From: Trichoplax sp. H2 | Taxonomy: Eukaryota > Placozoa > Uniplacotomia > Trichoplacea | Length of the DNA: 64,000 nucleotides | Direction of reading: 5' to 3' | NCBI GenBank assembly: GCA_003344405.1 | Contig: NOWV01000022.1 | Coordinates: 62,001 to 126,000 of the forward strand | Translations under genes and position numbers: made by a program | Shown: in pieces, positions 58,196 through 64,000 of the stretch | Position numbering within the stretch: position 1 is the stretch's first letter | How the letters are laid out: the number at the start of each line of letters is the position of its first letter | The notes under the pieces: generated by a model | What the model was told of the DNA's origin: nothing | Database searches by the model: none | Seen by the model: only the letters and a program-made list of their open reading frames with translations

Positions 58196-61100
58196 TTAAC
58201 AGTACTTTGGTAGCGGCGGGACCTCTGGCACGGAATACAGTGTAAAGCTATTAGCTAAGTATTGTTTAGTATCTTCTTCAGTGAGCTCAAAACTTGATTG
58301 TATACTCGTTTGGTTATTACCAACTGTAGGCTGGAGTGATTGTGGTGAATGGGTAAAATTTGATGGTTGTTGTGTTGGGCTCATCGTCGATTCTGGTTTT
58401 TGATTAAAAAACGAGCGATCTTGTTGAAGAAAGGATCCCATGCCTTGTTGCGTGTTATTACTTGACATGGAAGGTTGTATATTATTGACTGGCGTTTGTT
58501 GCAAAGTATTAACAGGATTGAAAGGATTGTTCTGTGAAATATTTGAAGAAAACATGGACTGTTGCTGCTGTTGACCAAACCCACCTAAATTTGGCGTCGT
58601 CTATTACGATTGTACAATAATTTCAAATTTTAAGATTTTAAAAGCATAGTAGTAAACAAATGAAGTATCCATAAAAACTTGACTATTTTAATATCAGTAT
58701 GACGTATGACCTGATTAAATGGATTTTCTGATTTCTTTTCAAAGGGATTCTGAAGTAAATTTTTAACACCTAAATTAATTAGGGAACCGATATAACTACT
58801 TCGTCAAAACTGGCTACTAAGGTATAATATTGTAAGATCAATAAAAATGAAGTAATTCACCTGTAGTAGGGAATCCCCCCAAACTGCGTTGGTTATTATT
58901 ATCAAATCTAGAGTTACTATCGCTTTCGTTAAATTTACTAGATCCAGCCAGCTTAACCTGAAACGTAATTCACTAAAATAAATCTGATATCCCTTCATAC
59001 GAGATATTAGATGAACGCAAATAATTTTAAAGGTATTGCAGATAATCTTACAACTCCGTCTTGGTCATTTTTGGGAATATTATGCAAATATTGTCTCTTC
59101 TCTTTTACTTGATTCATTAAATGCATTAGTACAGTTTGCTGCGGATACACAAACAATTTTACTATTAGAATCTCTAAGCAACTGCTAGGCGAGTTTATCT
59201 TTCCATTAAAAGAGTTCTAGCGCTAAGTTTATTATTTGCATGATATCGCCTTTATCTACATCTTACATATTGGCCAAAGTTGTTACTGGCATTGGCTACA
59301 TAAGCCTCCCATCGTATCTCTTCCATTGAATATTCTGGGAATTCTAGTAGATTAATCATTCAATCAATCAGAATTGTTAGTACCAGTTGAGAATAGCACG
59401 TCCAGGAAACATCTACTTGGTACTAATATCAGACTTATCAGTGTGCATTTAAAGGAGTGTTTTTGTTCCAATAATTAATATACACGTAAAAAATTACCCG
59501 CTAAACAGGCTTTAGTTCCTACAAATGCATAGCAACTTAAAGGCCAGACGAGAGATTGATTTTGTTCGTCTATATCTTTCCTGATTGTTTGTCTATTAAT
59601 CAATAGCCACGACAATATAATTTCTTATAAACGCTTACTTTTGAAGGATTTAGATATAATGGAAGCAGAAAGTAAATCTGTTTCCTATTTGACTTAGTTT
59701 TTACGTTGTAGACTAATAGTAAAACTGATATAATCCTACTTGCTGTAGTAACTATGCCATGAAAACACATCTATATCAAAACTGTTAGTTATAATACATA
59801 ATAATAAGTACGTTAACATCTTCACTTACAATACATTTTGCCTAGTGAAAAGTGAGTTGCCCGCAGCAGCGTTCCTTTGATTGTCTCTACTATGGTCATA
59901 ATTCTAGAAAATAAGAAGAAAAACAAATTACTATTATAACTGTATATCAATATCCTTCTATTAGACACTAAGTCATAATTAATCCGCATACGCTACAGCT
60001 CTTTATGCTTACTCTATTATATGTATAGTTCTCGTTAGGTTTCTGTTGCGTGCCTTTGCTATATCCGCCTAGACATGATAACGATACAATTATAGAATTT
60101 CTAAGGTTAGACGAACTGTCGAACAGTAATATATGGCGATCGTAAAACGAAATTCTTATGTCGTCATATACTACTGTATATCGTATCTTCATTACATTAC
60201 AGTAGTTAAATCCATCAATACTTTAGCAGCATTTTTCGAAGCATTGATAGTTTAATTTATTTAGGCTTATACTACAAATGCTTTAGTAACATCTGATTAG
60301 AGACGGCCATCACTACTATCAAGATGTTTGATAATAACGATAGTATTTTAATCGTTCCTCTGAGGTTTTTAGTGTACGCGTACATCTCTCAATTTCTAAT
60401 CAAATCGGAAAACTTGCAAGTTATGCACCATAGTAACATTTTCACTGTTGCTAAATTATTTCATTACGCATGCAGCGGAAGATATTACATGTCGTGAAAA
60501 TAGCACTTTTTTACTATCATCCAAAGTAACAATTTATACAGTTCTAGAAATCATCAAAATACCAACGTTAATAGGGTTTAACTCTGATTCATTCAGTAAA
60601 TGTAAGGGTCGTAGTATAAGAATTTCAAATTGCAATTACATCAATAGCCAATGCATAATATAGTCATGCCAGCTAGAAATACTAATATGGGAAGTATTTC
60701 TAGCAGTTTACGGGGCGATTACTGCTGCCTGTAATACTAACTGAATATTTTTAAATGACTAGCTATTCATAATGAATAAAACTAGTTTTCATTTTAAAGT
60801 AAATGCTTGGATTTATTACTACAGTGCGAGTATATCATCTACTAGCATAGACTGCCACATTCAAGCAGTACCAATCGATGTACAGCCAGAAAAGGCATCG
60901 TATAGCACCTTCTATACCACGCCAACTAGTAGCTATCTGATGCTATCAATTAATTATTTATCTTTGCACTATTCTACCATCAGTCTTTTAAGTAGTGATG
61001 TACTGCATACCTAGTGATGAAAAGTAGAGTACGTCGATATTGATTAGCTATATCTAACCCTTGCAGCAAAGTTAGCCAATTTTAACGATTAATGATGAAT

Positions 61101-61279
61101 AAACCCAACGAAATCTTATGATGAAAACGATTTGTATTCTTTTATTAAATCTAAATCCTATCCTAACTTATTCTTCATAGTCCTACATCTTTTGGCTATT
61201 CCTACCCACCTGGATGCTCGAATTTGCAATTATTACCAAAGCGGCAAAAGCCTCGCATGTAATACTTACATACGGTCAT
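58196..61279 (-). CDS. NUP42: Nucleoporin NUP42 (NUPL2/hCG1)
   Basis: Cytoplasmic-face nuclear pore protein that binds GLE1 in mRNA export (family knowledge). Nine exons, minus strand: 61210-61279, 60013-60068, 59830-59903, 59498-59592, 59267-59343, 59052-59138, 58861-58957, 58711-58769, 58196-58600; 339 residues (human 423). Exon 1 is a CCCH zinc finger, C4-x7-C12-x5-C18-x3-H22. A middle helical block follows (LQTIRKDIDEQ ... PEYSMEEIRWEAYV ... QTVLMHLMNQVKEKRQYL), corresponding to human EGIVKDM ... SPEELRLEYHNF. The C-terminal third is Q/N/S-rich with three NPF motifs and only a couple of FG dipeptides; the very end, LTEEDTKQYLANSFTLYSVP, matches the GLE1-binding tail of human NUP42 ([20 protein letters not shown]). 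The 58769 acceptor was chosen over 58749 because only it keeps frame. Confidence 0.9.
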
Positions 61280-61544
61280 GATCGAATATTACACGTAGGA
61301 GAGTTAAAAATAGGAATTTGCCTAAATCAATTTGTAAATACAAGTGGATAGTAGGCCAGTCTACTACTTTATGTGTTATCCAATGAACTTGCAGCGGCCC
61401 AAGTCCAATTAATTATAGCAATAGAGGCAGGGACAGTCAATTAAAAGTAGACATAAGTCACTTTTAGCCCACAAAATCGAAACAAAACTCATCCAGACCT
61501 CACTGGCTCAAAGTTCAGGGAAATCCTTTCTGGGTTAAAGCGTA

Positions 61545-61965
61545 GTACAGTACATACTGCACTACAGTACAGTACTGTAAGTGTTGGATAGCGGTTCGAT
61601 GTACAGTACTGTAGTCAGTCCAACAAACTACTGTACAGTGTACAGTACTGTCCGCCACAGTCATCGAAAATCAAAGTACTGTACAGTAAGAATGCTACAG
61701 CGCACGCGTTACTGGACGACCGCACAGTACTTTTTTACTTTACTGTACAGTGTACAGTACATTTCACTGTACAGTACAGTAGTCAGTCCAACAAACTACA
61801 GTACTGTACTGTACAGTACAGTGTACAGTACAGTAAGAATGTTACAGCGCATGCGCTACTGGACCGCACAGTACTTTTTTACTTTACAGTACTGTACAGT
61901 GTACAGTACAGTACATTTCACCATACTGTACAGTACTGTACTCTACAGTACTGTACTGTCAAAAA
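61545..61965. repeat. GTAC cluster with two copies of a larger module
   Basis: Two copies of a block: AGTCAGTCCAACAAACTAC, GTAC runs, AGTAAGAATG(C/T)TACAGCGCA, then CCGCACAGTACTTTTTTACT and GTAC runs, ending ACATTTCAC. Copy 1 spans about 61613-61772 and copy 2 about 61781-61922. Copy 1 has extra unique sequence (GTCCGCCACAGTCATCG). Same palindromic motif as the other clusters. Confidence 0.9.
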
Positions 61966-63567
61966 CTACGGACTTCCGGCAGTCCGTGACAAAACCAACC
62001 CAGCGGCTCATTTGTTGCATGCGCCTGATTTACTTAGCGCAATCAAGCTTCTTTTTCTAGAAAAACCCTACAGTTTCAAACCTAGAATAATATTATTATA
62101 ATTGCATACCGTATGACTTTAGTCTCGTACGGTTCTGTGAAATGGCTTAAAACTCACATAGAACAGTTTAGAAATTCTCTAGTCATATATCAATACTCGT
62201 ATATAGGAAAGTAGCAGCCGTTTCGAACTGTAAGCGTATGGACTACTTGAAGAAAATCTTCTTCTGGTGGTTCGCGTATTCTACTGAATCGCTCTATAGC
62301 CCATTCCTATGCGCGTACTCACAGGTATAGGAACTCGGAAAGCTTGAGGAGATAGAGTATAATCCTTGCGCGCACACACACATGGACATAAAACTTTTCT
62401 AGATCTATATACATATTTAGATGTAACATACAATACAGGAAAGGTTTTGACGATTCTAGTCTCGTATGATTCTCATACAGAACAGTTTAGAGATTTTACG
62501 AAATAGCGCTATCATCATTCCTGCAATACATGCATTTCACATCTATGTAATTATTAATTACAAATGAATTAAATTCAATAACACAATTCACTATATATGC
62601 ACATATATTCAAATGCAATTCACTACAAAAATACATTTCTTAATTTACTACTGCTTTACCGCTAAATTTATCCGCTAATCAAGTAAAGGATAAAAATAAT
62701 TTAGATCGTAATACTCGTAGGTTTGACGATACGACAGCCTAAGTGGATTGTAATATATTTAAACGGTTTTATTCGTATATAATCCCAAATTAAACGATAT
62801 CATTGATTTAGACGAACTAGATAGACAATCGATTTATATTACTTTATTACGGATATTATCTAATTTGGATAGATTATGATAAAAATTTTAATGTAGTATA
62901 AAATTTAAAACCAATTACCACCCTTGTCTTGGTTAATTTTTATTTTATTATGCAGTTGTGATTGATATATACATAGCAAGATTGGACATAATATTTATGA
63001 TGATTTAAATTTCATAATGGACTCGTGAGCTGAGTCTATCCTGCGATTGTACTGATTATTACTGCATTACTGTAAGATTATCAAATTAAGATTGTTCTTA
63101 TTTATAGCTAGTCCAAGGCTAATCATCGCCAGCAATTTATAATAGTTGTTGTTCTATGATCCATAAATTGAAGCAGATTCGAAATAGGATCATCCTGTAT
63201 AGTTTTACGACTGACAATCACATTAAATTTCGTCAGCTACCCATGAATTAAATCAATCCTCTAGTTATATTAATATTGATTCCCATACTACCGGTCATGA
63301 GATAAATTGAATTTTAGCTTTTTAGCGAATAATTAATAACGAATAGTTCCAATTTTGTTTTTCTATGACCATTTTCGCCGCCTTAAAAGCTAATTCCAAT
63401 TCTTTTATCCTATCTATAGTCAGTTCCTACTATACAGTAGATACTATAAGCGTATATACTTTATAATAGCATCAATAAGAATCCCAAAGTTTATAGACTA
63501 AAGCTATTGTTTTAAGATGTTTATTTGCTTCTTCAATAGCATTTATGACATCATTATGCGGCGAGTG

Positions 63568-63676
63568 TTAATACAATTTAAAGCCTATTGATGTATTCAT
63601 ACCTCCTTGAATATTAATTAAGTTGTTGCTAAGGATTAGCTTGACAACAGCGTTTACATCTATTTGGTAGAGCCTC
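63568..63676 (-). pseudogene. Candidate coding fragment near the right edge, interrupted by a stop
   Basis: After a TTTGCAG acceptor a frame reads RLYQIDVNAVVKLILSNN, continues INIQGGMNTSIGFKLY and meets TAA (63570-63568). Downstream in the same frame, up to a second stop near 63472, it continues with a peptide containing NDVINAIEEANKHLKTIALV, which also looks coding. I cannot name the family. It could be the last exon of a gene extending beyond the window, a decayed copy, or chance. Confidence 0.3.
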
Positions 63677-64000
63677 CTGCAAATTAGTGGTTGTCAAAAG
63701 TATATAGCAATTGAGAACGAAAAATGACTAAGATAATCGTTGTGCTTAGTACATCATACAGAGTTGCGTAGCATGATATCAGCTATTATATTAGCAAGAA
63801 TAGGACACTACTGTAGTTAATCAGAGCTTAAAACACGAGTGCTGACTAATACATACAGGATAAGAAACAACCTGTAGCTAAGCGGAAACCATCAACGCTA
63901 TCATTTTGTGTCCATTAGTATACAAATGATTCAACCCATATCTACCAGAAGTTACCAATCTTTGCCGTACTAATCGATTTCTGCATCGCATAGTGGGCAT

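Larger units (their letters stand above)
61280..64000. other. Upstream flank of NUP42 to window end
   Basis: Contains the NUP42 promoter side, a GTAC cluster with a duplicated block (61545-61965) and, near the right edge, a candidate coding fragment on the minus strand (63568-63676). Two diverged copies of a segment with GAACAGTTTAGA (near 62161 and 62481) suggest an old duplication. No further gene seen. Confidence 0.5.

Noticed and set aside
58711-58749. Acceptor at 58750 (TTACTTCAG) for NUP42 exon 8
   Set aside because: It would put the preceding exon out of frame and create a stop; the acceptor 20 nt upstream (exon start 58769) keeps frame and adds VKNLLQ.
61581-62060. 159-codon plus-strand frame
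   Set aside because: Entirely inside the GTAC cluster and its duplicated block; internal repetition of the peptide mirrors the DNA repeat.

Overview
This window is eukaryotic nuclear DNA, AT-rich (about one third G+C by eye), with short exons, GT-AG introns and no operons. The gene content is animal: EI24, an RGS protein of the cysteine-string (RZ) type, an EMI1-type APC/C inhibitor and a GLUT-family transporter sit beside pan-eukaryotic genes. Compact genes with human-like domain order and many conserved exons suggest an early-branching metazoan, possibly a placozoan; that assignment is inference.

I could assemble nine protein-coding genes exon by exon. From left to right they are: EI24 (minus, cut by the left edge), squalene monooxygenase SQLE (plus, 4868-7478), the RNase P/MRP subunit POP5 (minus, 8502-9850), an RZ-type RGS gene (plus, 26718-29721), archease ZBTB8OS (minus, 33989-40226), a divergent SLC2A-like transporter (minus, 43392-46525), MCM3 (minus, 48543-53542), an EMI1/FBXO5-type gene (plus, 54748-56802) and the nucleoporin NUP42 (minus, 58196-61279). 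In all nine every splice junction I placed keeps the reading frame.

Between the genes lie long non-coding stretches. The largest is 9851-26717, where I see only weak coding candidates. These stretches carry clusters of a self-complementary GTACTGTAC / GTACAGTAC repeat, several of them arranged with duplicated unique segments. They also hold a small TTAA-flanked inverted-repeat element and short tandem duplications.

The most notable points are: (1) archease contains an 11-nt microexon followed by an intron with U12-type (minor spliceosome) donor and branch signals; (2) MCM3 and the EMI1-type gene, both S-phase genes, are head-to-head across a 1.2 kb region carrying three E2F-like sites, two E-boxes and two CCAAT boxes; (3) the palindromic GTAC repeat family; (4) a GLUT-like transporter that has lost the glutamine-rich sugar-binding signature. 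I found no tRNA, rRNA or CRISPR array.
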